Notes under the pieces: generated by a model | Told to the model about the DNA's origin: nothing | Database searches by the model: none | Seen by the model: the letters and a program-made list of their open reading frames with translations, nothing else | In this document: in pieces, positions 33,250 to 45,649 of the stretch | How the letters are laid out: each line of letters starts with the position of its first letter | How positions within the stretch are numbered: the stretch's first letter is position 1 | Assembly: GCA_029204225.1 (NCBI GenBank) | Contig: MU832112.1 | Location: 22,800-86,799 of the forward strand | Origin: Diphasiastrum complanatum | Lineage: Eukaryota > Streptophyta > Lycopodiopsida > Lycopodiales > Lycopodiaceae | Direction of reading: 5' to 3' | Length of the DNA: 64,000 nt | Made by a program: the position numbers and the translations under genes

Positions 33250-36200
33250 ATGGCTTCCAATGGTGGGATCATGCTAGAGTCTAGTGAAAGGTTGAGTTCA
33301 TCAAACTACTCTACTTGGAAAGTGAGGATGGAGTCCTTACTTGAGTTGAATGAACTCATGGACATAGTTGCAGAAATTGAAGAGAGACCTCTCACACTTC
33401 AAGAGCAACAAAGGTTTGATAAGAAGGCCAAAAGGGCTCTTCATATCATTAAAATGAATGTTACAAATGAACTTCTCAAGGAAGTTGGAAAGTGTCAAAG
33501 TGCAAGTGAGGCATGGAATGCCTTAAAGAAGCTCTTTGAATCAAAGTCCACATCTAGGGTATTGACCCTAAGGAGACAAATATTTTCTAGTAGGCAAAGA
33601 GAGGGTGAAAGTGCTCATGCATTTATCTTGAGAGTTAAGTCCCTAAGTGATGATTTAGCATGCATTGATGAGAACATAAAAGATGGTGAAATAGTCCAAG
33701 TTATGTTGAATGGTTTGCTAAATGAACATGCTAACCTTGTGCAAAGTTTTGCCATTCAAAGAGTCTTGCCAAGTGTGGTTGACTTGCAAGAAATCTTATT
33801 GGCTGAAGAACATAGGTTGCAATCAAAGCTTGATGGTGCATCCTTGCAAGGTGGAGGTGAAGAGGCTTTCTTCACAAAAGGCAAATTCAAGGGCAAAGGT
33901 AAAGGCAAAGGGAAATGGTCCAAAGGTGGTAACTTTGATCATGATGATCACTCTTCCTCTTCCTCTTCTACTAAGAACAATAAGTCAAAGTTCAAGTGCT
34001 TTTATTGTGGGATAAAAGGTCATTTTGCAAATGAATGTTATAAGAAGAAAAGAGAGCAAGGAGAGAGGCAAGGAAATCTTACAATAGATGAGGAAGAACA
34101 TAACACATGTGAATCACTTGTTATGACTTCAAGTTTGTTAGCCAACATAGATGATAATGATCCTTGGTGGATTGATAGTGGAGCCTCATCTCACATGACA
34201 AGACATAAGGAATACTTTACATCCTTATTGTCTTATGAGGGAGAAGGTAACATCATCTACACTGCAAATGATGGTCAATGTGACATCAAAGGAATAGGCA
34301 CTATTCCTATTTCCCTTTCAACAAATAGGAAAGCAAATCTTGAAAATGTTTTGTACATTCCTTCAATCACTAAGAATTTGCTTAGTGTAAGTCAAATGAT
34401 TGACAAAGGACTTGATGTGGAGTTCATTGGAGATGCATGTTTGATAAGTAAATGTGGATCCTTGATTGCTCAAGGTAGGAGGCATGGTAAACTTTTCAAG
34501 CTTGATGCATGTGTGATCTCTAATCATGAAGGATGTATGGCTAGGGAGCAATTGACAAACCAAGAAGTTTGGCACAAGAGGTTGGGCCATCCCAACTTCA
34601 AATCTTTGGAGGTAATGGCAAAGAAAGAGCTTGTTCTTGGTCTCCCTAAAAGTCTTGTTGCAAACAATAGTGTTTGTGAACATTGTGCCTTGTCCAAATC
34701 TCATAGACTTGCTTATTCTAGATCTACTTCTAGATCTAAAGAAGCTTTTCAACTTGTGCATTCTGATATTCATTCTTCTAGTACAACTAGCAATGGTGGG
34801 GCAAAGATGTATGCAACTTTCATTGATGACTTTAGTAGGTATACTTGGATCTATCTTCTTAAAAGTAAGGATGAAGTGTTTGCTGCATTTGTCAAGTTCA
34901 AGAATGAAATGGAAAACCAATTCAATACAAAGATCAAATGCTTAAGATCTGATAATGGAGGGGAATACACCTCAAATAGGTTCAAAGACTTTTGTATAGC
35001 ACATGGGATTAAGAGGGATATGTCTAGTCCTAGGACTCCACAACAGAATGGAGTGGCCGAGAGGAAGAATAGAACCCTTTGTGAATGTGCCAAGGCAATG
35101 AGACTACATGCTAATCTTGCTAAGTCTTTTTGGGGGGAAGCTTTAGCATGTGCTAACTATCTATGTAATAGATGGACAAGTGCTTCCTTGGATGGTAAAA
35201 CTCCTCATGACGTTCTTTATGGTAGAAGGCCGAGTGTCAAGCATTGTAGGATCTTTGGATGTACATGTTTTGTCAATATCACACTTGATGATAGAACTAA
35301 AGAAGATCCTTCATCAAAGAAGGGTGTGTTTGTTGGCTATAGTGAAGTAAGCAAGGCTTACAAAGTGTACATTCCTTCTACAAAGAAAGTTGTCATAAGT
35401 AGGGATGTCATCTTTCATGAAGAGAATGTTTCCAATGTTGTTGATGTTGATGTTGATGTGCCTACTAATCATCATGATGTGCAAGATGTCTTGGATGAAG
35501 ATGGAGATGCCACTCCAAAGCAAACTTCAAGGAAGACTCAAAGGCAAAGGGCTAAGCCATCAAGGCTAACCTATGATGAAAAAGGAAAGCAAGTGGTGGA
35601 CAACTCTAACTTTGCTTTTCTTACCTCTTTTGATGAACCAACTTGTGTAGGTGAAGCAATTCAAAAGAAGGAATGGATCCAAGCCATGGATCATGAGCAT
35701 CAAGCACTCATCAAAAGCAACACATGGAGGTTGGTAAAGCTTCCAAAGGACAAGAAGGCAATTGGTTGTAAGTGGATCTTCAAGATCAAGACAAATCAAG
35801 ATGGATCAATCAACAAGTACAAGGCAAGGTTGGTGGCAAAGGGGTATGCTCAAGAATATGGTATTGACTATGATGAGACCTTTGCACCCGTGGCAAAGAT
35901 GGTAACTATTCGAATCCTAATCTCTCTTGCAACTCTTTATGATTGGGATATGTGGCAAATGGATGTTACTAATGCCTTCTTGAATGGTGATCTTGAAGAA
36001 GATATTTACATGGAGCAACCCGAGGGCTATGTTTCACATGATGAGCCTAATCATGTGTGCTATCTCCAAAAGAGTTTGTACGGGCTAAAGCAAGCACCAA
36101 GGAGTTGGTATGCTAAGCTCAATTCCTTCTTACTTTCTCAAAACTTTGTTATGAGTGAGTATGATCATTCTCTCTACTTTAGATTGAATGAAAATGATAT

Positions 36201-37202
36201 CACTTTACTTTTGATCTATGTTGATGACATTATCTTAAGTGGTGGTAACAATCTAGATATAGATGAAATCAAGATGGCACTCAAAAGAGAGTTTGAAATT
36301 CAAGATCTTGGTAAACTTCATTATATCTTAGGAATAGAGATTATTAGAACTTCTAAATCTACATTCATATGTCAAGAAAAGTATGTTAACTCTATTCTAA
36401 AAAGGTTTCATATGGAAGATGTAAAGTTGTTTCTACTCCTATGGAATCAAATGTAAAGCTAACTACAAGAAGTAATGAAAGATCCTTCAAGGACATTACT
36501 CTCTATAGAAAGCTAATAGGATTTATTATATGGTTAACCATCACAAGACCTGATCTAAGCTTTGTGGTTGGTAAACTAAGTCAATTTATGCAAGATCCTA
36601 GTGAGGCTCATTGGAAGCTAGGAAAGAGAGTACTTAGATACATCTCGGGATCTAGAGATTTTGGCATCTTGTATGGAGGTACTACACCTAACCTTTGTGG
36701 ATTTTCAGATTCAGATTTTGCAGGTGATCAAATGGATAGGAAGTCAACAAGTGCCTTTGCAATCTATCTTGGAGATGGAGTGGTCTCATGGCTATCAAAG
36801 AAGCAACCAACTATCTCTCTATCTTCCACCGAAGCCGAGTACAAGGCATTAACAACATGCACCAAGGAGATTCTTTGGATCAAGAGGATGTTATTGGATC
36901 TTCACTTGCTGGAACCAGAGAAGACTCCAATCATACTTTGTGATAACCTTTCAGCCCAAAGCTTGGCAAGCAATCCTGTTTTTCATGCAAGGAGCAAGCA
37001 CATTGAGATTGCTCACCATTTTGTGAGAGATCAAGTCATTGCCAAAGAGGTGGAGCTTCAACATGTCTCTTCAAAGGAGTGTGTGGCTGATATCTTCACC
37101 AAACCATTGGGAAAGGACCTATATTTAATGCATAGATCTAATCTTGGAATGTGCTCAAAGACTATGTTGAAACTAGCATCCAATGTTGAAGAGGGAGTGT
37201 GA
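33250..37202 (+). pseudogene. Copia gag-pol polyprotein, one frameshift from intact
   Basis: ATG at 33,250 opens 1,068 codons (to 36,456), then the frame shifts at about 36,424 and continues 36,441-37,202; about 1,315 codons in all, normal for copia. Gag; CCHC knuckle C250-C263 (CFYCGIKGHFANEC); protease IDSGASSHM with D309; integrase zinc finger H442/H447/C476/C479; catalytic triad D506, D568, E604 (D-35-E spacing); RT with QMDVTNAFLNGDLEEDIYM and YVDD (D992, D993); RNase H with DFAGD, SSTEAEYKAL, CDNLSAQS. The break looks like loss of one A in a short A-run. The stop codon TGA (37,200-37,202) lies inside the first bases of the 3' LTR. The protein would copy and integrate the element's RNA; as it stands RNase H is out of frame. 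Confidence 0.95.
37188..37197 (+). other. Polypurine tract
   Basis: GAAGAGGGAG abuts the 3' LTR (37,198). This is the expected plus-strand priming site of an LTR retrotransposon. It overlaps the last pol codons. Confidence 0.85.
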
Positions 37203-37852
37203 AAATTGTCAACATTTCCTAGCTAGTTTGAGGCCTAAATTGGCTAAAATTGTAAATAGTTTTGGTTCTGGAGTTTCACACATGTGAACCAGGCCACAAT
37301 GTTTTTATTTACTGTATTTTTTCAGTATGATGAAGTGTCAAACTTCATACCCTTCAAAATGAGACCATTTTGATGTATTTTGGTCATATAAGCCATTTTT
37401 AGCTATTTTTCCTATATAGGGAATATCTAGGGTCAAGTACCTTCTAGAGAGAGGAGAGAGAGTCATCTTCCTCATCCATAAATAGTAGGGAAGTCGTGGA
37501 GAACAGGTTGGAGAAACCTTTTGTATGCTTCATTGAGATCAATAGATCATTGTCATTGTTTCTTCCTCCATTGAGAGCATTGTTGTGTGTATTGTCTTCA
37601 AGCTATTGTGTATGATCTTAGGTGCTTTCCAAAAGTGGTAGGCTGATGTATTATGGACTGTATAATGCTATTTTGGGCCGCACTTGATGTTTATGGAAGT
37701 TTCCATTTGTGATAAATGCTTTTTGATCAAGTTCTTTGCATTCTAGGTAGCATAGAATGTGTTGCCAATTCCTAGCTTATGTAGTTTGGAGTGCAAGCAT
37801 TCAAGCCAATGATCTTGGAGTTTAGATCCACTTAGGATCTGTATTTTTCACA
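37198..37852 (+). repeat. 3' LTR of the family A element
   Basis: 655 bp, three visible differences from the 5' LTR. The G-box palindrome is mutated here to CACATG (37,275-37,288), a G-to-A change at a CpG, as methylation-driven decay would give. Confidence 0.95.
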
Positions 37853-38455
37853 TTATCTAAGACTGTACGCAAATGCATTTCGTGCTCATCAAGAGCCTTA
37901 CTGTAAATCAGTATGTCATCTAAAAATACCATGAGAAACTCCTAGATATGGATGAAGAATATTGTTCATCATTTGTTGGAAGGTTGCTGGGGCATTAGTT
38001 AGACCAAAGGGTAAAACTAAAAATTTGTAATGGCCATACCTAGTACGAAAACTAGTTTTGGAAACATCCCCCTCGTGTATTCTAATTTGATATTACCCCA
38101 ACCTAAGGTCCAATTTGGTGAAATATTTAGCACCATTCAATCGGTCCATTAAGTCGTCCATCCAAGGCAAGGGATAGCAGTTCTTAATTGTCATTTTATT
38201 AAGCTTTTTGTAATCGACACAAAGACAAATACCACTGTCTTTCTTGCCGGTTAGCAAAACAGGAGCTCCCCAAGGGGATTTACTAGGCTGAATATGGCCT
38301 TTACGTAATAACTCCTTAAGTTGACTAGCAACTTCATCTTCTTTCTTCGGGCTCATCCTGTAGGGAAAAAACGATACAGGAGAGCTATCGGGAAGGAGAT
38401 CTATGTGATCGTCTACACCCCATGATGGGGGATGACCTTCACACAACTGCTCAGG
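37853..38455 (-). pseudogene. Ty3/gypsy reverse transcriptase fragment split by the copia insertion
   Basis: The minus strand reads [85 protein letters not shown], then (shifted) [36 protein letters not shown] and a degenerate LDDILIYSK ending in HLRTVLD. The next codons (NLRQAM) lie at 31,404-31,422, on the far side of the copia element, so the insertion split this gene. Similarity to RT begins at about 38,455; upstream DNA is unrelated. It is a chromovirus-like gypsy RT by motif; the rest of the element is missing. Confidence 0.92.
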
Positions 38456-40489
38456 GAATATATATATACATAATATTACAGGTGTGCAGATGCAAAAGTA
38501 CAGAGTGGATGTGCTGTCTGTAGGAGATCGTGGGTGGCTGCAATCGTTGTCCAATCTGTTAGCGCAATTGCATGGAGTGAAGGTGAAAAGGGTGCGACGT
38601 CAGCCAATACTGAAGTGAATGTTGGTGGTGACACAAAAGTACGTCACTCTCACGAATGGTCTTAGGATAAGATTTACAGGGTGCCTTATCTGTTAGGGCA
38701 CCTTTGGCATTCAGTAAGGTAGTGTCCACTTTTTGCTTGTCACCATGACCTGTGTAAGAACACAGTGTCGCGATTCATTCGTCTTTTCTTCGTCTGTGCG
38801 AATTTGCGTGTAAAAATGCAGACTGTGTGACAACGTTAGAAAAAAGAATATGCATAATGAATGGAGACAGATTAAAATTGGGATTTAGGAGAGTAGGAGG
38901 AGTAAATCCAACAATATCATGTACTTAAACTAGTCAGAGTACATAGACATATGAACAAGTAGTGTGTGGAACAATTACTTGCAACTTAATGTCTCTTTCT
39001 GTGGAAAGGATAATTCATTAACTTATTTATGGTTTGGGAGAAGATCTAAATGTGGTGTTATACATGTATAATTGAGATCTGCACCTAGACATTTAAGATT
39101 TCCGAATCATTTACAGTTAACTTGAGTAATTGGATTACTCCTGATTAGAAGTTAATTGGATAAATAAGCAGTGTGAAGAGAATTCACCGAGGAACTGTTT
39201 ATTTTGATCTATATTGCTTATAAGTCACATGATTAGTGAGTCAATTGGTTTTATTTATGAGAACTGTGCATAGAATATAAAAGATTCTTGATATAGAATA
39301 TTTTTTGAAAGAGGAATATCCTAAGTTATTGACTATATCCCAGTGAGCTCATATACAATATTGGATAACAGAGTCCAACTAATGTCAAGGATAACCACTG
39401 AATTCAGTTGGAATTCAGTAGAACTTTATAATCTCTATTTGTGGTTCTAGGTGATTGTATAAAGTTTATATCTGTTAAAGACAAATGTTATAATGGTCTT
39501 TAATCACTTGGTTGATTGTAGAATTTGGAACTCATAATCTGGTTAAGAATCGAGATGGAAGAATATTCTTGAAATCCAATAATTCCTTGTGAAAAAAATT
39601 TCAGAATGTTTCTTATATTTCCTGAGTGGTATGTTGTGCATATACTCTAGTATCTCTAAATGATTAAGTATGGATTTAGAATCTGATAGATTATGATTGA
39701 CGAATCATAAGATTCTAAATGTTTATGATTGACGGATCATAAATTGATACTTAAAGGTCATTAGATGATTATATGGAAATATGATGATTCTTAAGATAAT
39801 GAGTAATTTTTGATCAATTAGTGGAGTTTAGATTTGTTATTTGAACTCTAAATTTGTGTACAAACTTGAGATTGTTTGGATCTCATAGGCATTTTCATTA
39901 AGTAATTGTTACTTATGAGGAATTTGCTTACCTTTACAGATTGTAGTCAAAGAATGCTTGTGTATTATTTTTCAGCCTAAAATCTCTGGTTAATTAGGAG
40001 CAGTTAAGTCTATCAAGATTGAATGGTTGTTATTTTTCTTGCATATGATGCTAGGGATAGAGCACTTATCTCAGGAGAGTATTTGGGGTACTCAGGACTG
40101 AGTTGAAGTCATTTTTATCTTGATGGATCTCCTAAGAGATTTTGGTGGGATGAGTTTTGTACCAAGAAGCATTTATGACAGGTCTACAAGTAATTGTGAA
40201 TAGTCTTGGACTATAATTGTTTTGGATCTTTAACTTTTGAACATTGATTTCCAGTGTAAGATGAGGACTCACCCAATGATTCATGTAAATTGAGGTACAT
40301 GAAGGTGATGTTATTAGATTGGAGAGAATCAAACCCAATAGGGAAATTTATCTTTTAGTGTACTTCTAAAAGGTCGTTATAGTATTTTAGTGTAGAGACA
40401 GATAATTTGAGAACTATCTCATCTCTAAATAATTATTTGATATTGAAGTCAGACTAAAGATTGATTTCCAGGGTAATTATGAAAGTTAA
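38456..40489. other. Degenerate DNA, possible gypsy body; no readable gene
   Basis: Stretches such as AATGAGTCAAT.. and repeated GATTGACGAATCATAA/GATTGACGGATCATAA (about 39,688-39,740) are present but no domain can be read. A weak MRTHPMIHVN reading near 40,268-40,300 resembles the gypsy integrase C-terminal HPVFHVS motif. The region is probably the decayed interior of the gypsy element whose 3' end follows. Confidence 0.4.
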
Positions 40490-40822
40490 ATAATTTATTT
40501 GTTAGCTTTTAAACTTAATCTTCAAGTTTGGTCGACTGTTCATCCAGTGTATCATGTAAATTTAGTTTATATGATGATGACAGTTTGATGTACTGAAAGA
40601 TTTTGCCCATTTGGAAGATTTATCGCTCAATGTACCTTTGGACCCTAAATGAGTACTCAGGATCAGAGACAAACAATTGAGAAATTGTTCTATCTCTGTG
40701 TGCTTGCTTAGGTTGGTTGGTCAAATTGAGGATAATGATTCATGGGAAGAGTTAAAAGCATACAAATTGGATTTTCCCTAGTTACTCATTCTGAGGACAA
40801 AATTGGTTTAAGGGGGGAAGAA
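40490..40822 (+). pseudogene. Ty3/gypsy 3' terminus: integrase tail remnant and polypurine tract
   Basis: A reading FKLNLQVWSTVHPVYHVNLVY (about 40,508-40,572) matches the conserved end of gypsy integrase (HPVFHVS). The phrase GAGGACAAAATTGGTTTAAGGGGGGAAGAATGTTACG at about 40,791-40,830 has the typical gypsy 3' end layout: the last pol codons, then a purine tract AAGGGGGGAAGAA (40,810-40,822), then an LTR starting TGTTACG. Intervening frames are broken. Confidence 0.7.
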
Positions 40823-41311
40823 TGTTACGTCCATGTCCTGTATAAGGAAATCAGAATAATTCCTGACGTGGATAGCGGGTCACTCCAGGTGTATATGGTT
40901 ATTAGTTATGCCTCATCATTCCGGGCTTGGCCTGTAAAGTAATTAATAATCATATGAGGGCCCAGACCTATAATTGGACATAGGAGCACATGCATAGTGA
41001 ATGACTGCTTCAATGCAAGAATAGGAGGTCAATAGCTCAATATAGGTTGCATGGGGATCCTAGGGAGAATATTCTCTCTATCATGAGGAGAATATGTCCA
41101 TTGGAAACTCGCCCATCCTCCTATTGGAAATTCAGTTTCTTGAGCCTGTTTTTCCTCCTCTCTCTTAGGTTCTTCACTATGGCTTGGGGGCTAGGTCCAG
41201 AAGGAAACTCTAGGAGGGATCTAGGTTTGGATGGGTGGTTTTGTTCCGCAGGTGTCCTTTTGGTTGTTTTGCAACATGATCTAGTCAAATCTTCATATGG
41301 TGATCCTTACA
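40823..41311 (+). repeat. Probable gypsy 3' LTR
   Basis: Starts TGTTACGTCC right after the polypurine tract. A plausible end is ...GATCCTTACA at 41,311, giving 489 bp with TG...CA ends. No second copy exists in the window, so the end is uncertain. Confidence 0.5.
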
Positions 41312-42139
41312 GAGGGGAACCATTAAAAAAATTATATTAAATCATCCCCCCCCCCCGCCACTCGCTGTGGCAGTGGGTGTATTATTTAACTAAAAATTAG
41401 ATTTAACTAAAAAAACCATAAGAAAAACAAAAAATTATGTACCATATTGTATTAGCAAAAAAATTAGAAGCAAAAAAATCTGAAGTAAGTAGCTTTGTTA
41501 TATGAAAGCTTTAAAATTTCAAAAGACACTGTAAATTATCATTGTAAGGGAGTTTTATTTAGGGTTTTCTCCCACTGTCAGATTTCATAAATACTTATGA
41601 GACAAATGGGATTCCACGTGTCATGAGGACATAAGATTTCAAGAAGACCCAAGATCTCCATTTTTGGAGGACCATTTTACAAAATGGAAGTTTATGCTCC
41701 CAATTTTTGCCATCCCTGTGGAAGTTAGTCTAAGTGATAGTGATAATTATTAGTGACTTAAGAATAAGATCTAGCTCTATTAGAACAAGAAAATATTTAT
41801 TCTATCGGTCGAGAGAATCCTGATACCATGTCAATATAAGATAAAACCACTCGTTTTGATGCCATTATGGAGATTTTAATTTTTGACCTTGGATCGGATC
41901 GGGTCTATACATGCCATTCCAATGGAAATTCAATCCTTAGTAAAAATCCGATCCAGTTAGAAATTTGACCCAGATTGATTTTACACTTAAACTTTAAAAT
42001 AATAAAACTATCATTACTTCAGAAAATGAACTATATAACATCAAAGTTTTACAGAAATAAAAACTTAAAAAACTATCATGTGATTAAATCATGTCGTGAG
42101 ATTCTGTACAAGCTTAGTGAAAGTGAATTTAAGTATTAA
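41312..42139. other. No gene; C-run and small hairpin
   Basis: A run of about twelve C at 41,346-41,357 is followed by CCACTCGCTGTGGCAGTGG, a small imperfect hairpin. The rest is AT-rich DNA that may be the 3' flank of the CACTA element. No clear CACTA terminus was found. Confidence 0.45.
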
Positions 42140-44549
42140 TAATCATAGATCATTCTCATCATTTACGTCATTCTCGTCATCACACAAGTCTTGACACTCA
42201 TCTGAATCTAGGTCTAGGTATAATCGTAAATTTCCGATCGTGTCTCTTTGATGATGTGAGCTACCCTCCTATTCAATCTCCTCTTCTTCTAATTCTATCT
42301 CATCCAAACGTGGGGGCCTCAAATTACCCCCAATTTGGTCTTGTACGATCATAAGAATTTCATCATTTCCATTTGTACCTTCTTCTCCCATGATCTTAAA
42401 ATCATTTGGAGATTGGATGAGTGGTTCAGGTTCTTCCAAAACATCGCCAAAATTGGATGGTGGTTCGTCATGTGTATCCAATTCAACAATATCTTTTCCT
42501 TCAAACATATGTCATTTTCTTGCATTAAGTTGGATCACATACCACCATCTTGGGTCTATTCGATCTGGATGGAACATAATCTGCCAAAGAATTTAAAAAG
42601 GTTAAGTTAGTCTTATAAGATTGATACATAAATAATTGGATTGCAAATATTAATGACATTGGAATTTTAGAGTCTCACTTCTTCACAATGTCGTGGCAAT
42701 ACTAAAGTGTCATGAGAGTCCATCGATGTACATTTTGTTGAGTCGATTTGAAAAAACTTTGAGTTATCATTTCTAATCGTGGTGTTGCTTCCATGGTAGA
42801 TGACCTTAAACCATTTTACGTCAAAAATAAAGTATTTGCCGTTAGTCTCGTAATCGACTTCATAAATATGTTGCAATGTGCCGACATAGTCTAGGTCGCC
42901 CAAAATGGCATCAGGGCCTCTCGCACTAGAACGACTCTCTTGTTGAAAATTGGCCATTATACCACAATCATATATACGTCACTTGTTGTCAACTCTCTCA
43001 ACACGGTAATGGTGTGCATATGCCCACATGGTAGTGTATGATGTATAATAAAACACAAAAAAAAAAAAAATGTGTGTAATTAGAAATATTATTCATATAT
43101 TGAGTAGTACAAAAATAAAACTTCACAAAAACAATATTACACTAGCCTTCCATCCACATCCATGAACAAATTGCCATTTTAATTTGGTCACTTCTTCTCT
43201 GTTTTCGGATGCTTTTAGCATTGTATCAAAAACTCATTCACGAGAGCATTTTGAAGGTAAAGGCTCCAAAGGTTCGTCGTTCTCCAACGCCCTTCTTCTT
43301 CTTCGATTGATATTTCTTCTTCGTTTCAATGTTATGTTTCTTTCCTTTTTGGCTTCTTCATACCTTGAAATCCACTTTTTCATTTGTCCACAATTATATA
43401 ATATGAAAGTGTCAATTTTCTCTTTTAATGGAAGTGAAAGTCTCTTTTGCACACCAATTCCTTGTGGTACTTCACCCTTAACACGTTCATCATGTTCTTC
43501 ACACCACATTTTTGGACTTGAAGGATGCAATTGTGATCATTTCGGTTATATAAAACAAAGATTCAAGTACAAGCCAACTTTCTGCAATGCTACCTTCTGG
43601 CCTTGCCTTTTGTCTCACAAAGCCCTTCAAAACTTTCATGAAGCGCTCAAGGTAGAACATCCATCTCATGCGCACAGTCCCTGCAATTGATACTTCTTCG
43701 ACCAAATGCACTAGAAGATGAACTTGTATATCCAAAAAAGAAGTTGGAAAATCTCTTGGGACAACAAACATACCATTTCGATCATTTGGATTTTCATGGA
43801 ATCCAATTCACTATTATTTATTTCTTTTGAGGAAATCCACCTACAAGAATGATAGTACATTAGGTTGTTTAACACATAAAAATATTGAAATAACACATAT
43901 TTATACAAGTGTTTAAAATAAATATACAAACCTAATCATCGATTTCAAATTGTAAAATGTATTTTGCACGTCATCGTTGAAGAGATCTCGAATAGAAAGT
44001 GGAAGTATGAATTGCAACATCTTATGCCAATCATGCAATTTCAATCCACTTAATTTACCATCTTTGGTAAATGGTTTGCATAAAGAATGTGCATAGCTTG
44101 TTGGAGTTCTCATTTGTCTTATGACATGTTCAACATATGAGAGTTGCTCTTTTGTAAGAATCCACAGCACGCTAGGTATAATCTCATCTCCACCTTTGGT
44201 GTATAAAATCCAATAGGGTCTTTTCACATCGGCCGCTTGTAGATCGTTACGAGCTGCAGAGTTGTCTTTGCGCCAATGATGTGGTTCCATAAGGATTCAT
44301 TGACGTTTTTTAATATGTGCATAGGATCCAATAGATGGTTTATCAATAAATTTCTCCAATAGGGTAATTTATGAAAAATAGACAACTGTTTCATACCATC
44401 AATGGATTCATTCCATGAAGAATTAATGTCGTGATGTTTAAGCCATTCACCATGCCATTCTGCTACTATGTTATCCATTAAGTAACCGAATAAAGATGTC
44501 ACGCTACGATCACTCCATTTGTATGTTGCTTAAAGGTTTAGAATAAGAA

Positions 44550-45605
44550 TGTTAAAAGTACAGTACTAAGGACCATAAATGGATTTTTGAATGATCCACA
44601 AGGTTGATTGTGTGCTTTTTAAACAATCTATCAGATACTAGTCATCAGAATACAAGATCTAGTTTAGCAGCTTGATAGAAAACAAGTAGAGACAATCAGA
44701 GCATTGATCAAAAACTATAATCCAACTTCACACATGTGTAGTACGGCCTGTAGACAGAGTTTAGAGTGTTCTGAAGCTGAGTTTCATTGGAATCAATCAC
44801 TATCATCATACAATGAGAGAAAACTCGAGTTTATCCTTGAGGCTCCAAAAAGTTTCTATCTCCTCACTATGGAGAACGAGAATACATAGTAAAAGACACT
44901 TCCTTTGCCAAGTTAGGTGAAAATCCAGCATGTAATAAGGAAAGTAGACTCAACTTTCTTGCCCTAATGTGAAGACCCCAGCCTAGATCCAAGAGTCATG
45001 CTTGGTAGGTGCATGGTAGGTACAAATCTCATCATAAATCATGGTCTAGATCTTACAAAGTATGAATCACTACCAAATGGACACACATTAGAGGAGTTTT
45101 GAGCTCCAAAAAGACCCTTTAAAAATTCATGCAAGATGTAGTTTATATCATTAAAATATTATAACACATACTTTTGACTTGCCATAGCTTTTTAATCGTA
45201 GCTCGGAAGTATGTCATGTAACATATCGTTGGAAAGTTCTTGTTGAGCGCTTTCCAATGCGCAAAACTTCGCTAAATTCTGACTTACCACTAAAAGGTTA
45301 TGCCATTTTTAGTGTGAAATCAAAATGTGGACTCAAAAAGTTACGTTACGTAGATTTCAAATTTGAGTGTTTTGATTGGCCCATGTGTAAGAAAAAATTG
45401 AGAAAAAATATAAAAAGAATCTTAAAAAATGGTCTTTTTTGAATTTAGAACTCCTCTAATGACCACTCCTCTTGACTCGTGGTAACCTAGTTTAGGTGTG
45501 GATTTACAAGTGGCACTTTGGCCATTCAAATGACTAACAAAAAATATTGACAGAATGTACAATATTCTACATGGCTAGATTTGCCAATGTAGGCAATTTT
45601 TCACA
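44550..45605 (-). repeat. 3' LTR of the family C element, with MITE inside
   Basis: TGTTAAAAG...TTTTTCACA in plus reading; 1,056 bp, of which 376 (45,086-45,461) are a later insertion. Without it the LTR is about 680 bp, like its 682-bp partner. The G-box palindrome is degenerate here (TTCACACATGTGTA, 44,727-44,740). Confidence 0.92.
45086..45461. mobile_element. 376-bp MITE-like insertion with imperfect 31-bp terminal inverted repeats
   Basis: Absent from the partner LTR (which reads GGACACA|ACCACTCC near 48,820-48,833), so it is a clean insertion. Ends are CATTAGAGGAGTT... and its inverse; the first 13 bases are identical and about 26 of 31 match overall. There is no ORF of note. Taken literally the empty site shows no target duplication, so the superfamily cannot be assigned. 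Confidence 0.85.
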
Positions 45606-45649
45606 CTCCTCCTCAAATCTAGCCTTGGAAACCACAATGCTTTTATCAA

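Larger units (their letters stand above)
31423..37852 (+). mobile_element. Complete copia family A element, TSD TTATC
   Basis: LTR (31,423-32,077), PBS, leader, gag-pol, polypurine tract, LTR (37,198-37,852). The 5-bp target duplication TTATC is exact at 31,418-31,422 and 37,853-37,857. The two 655-bp LTRs are the same length and show three differences by eye (31,507/37,282 G-A inside the G-box; 31,902/37,677 A-G; 31,996/37,771 A-C), so insertion is recent. It landed inside a minus-strand gypsy reverse transcriptase gene, whose reading continues on the two sides. Confidence 0.97.

Noticed and set aside
41340..41375. CACTA-type terminus at the C-run and CCACTCGC...GCAGTGG hairpin
   Set aside because: It does not match the CACTACTACAAAA end seen at 5,348, and no subterminal repeats or target duplication go with it.
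45086..45461. Insert as part of the original LTR, deleted from the partner
   Set aside because: The inverted terminal repeats coincide exactly with the insert ends, so insertion is the better explanation.
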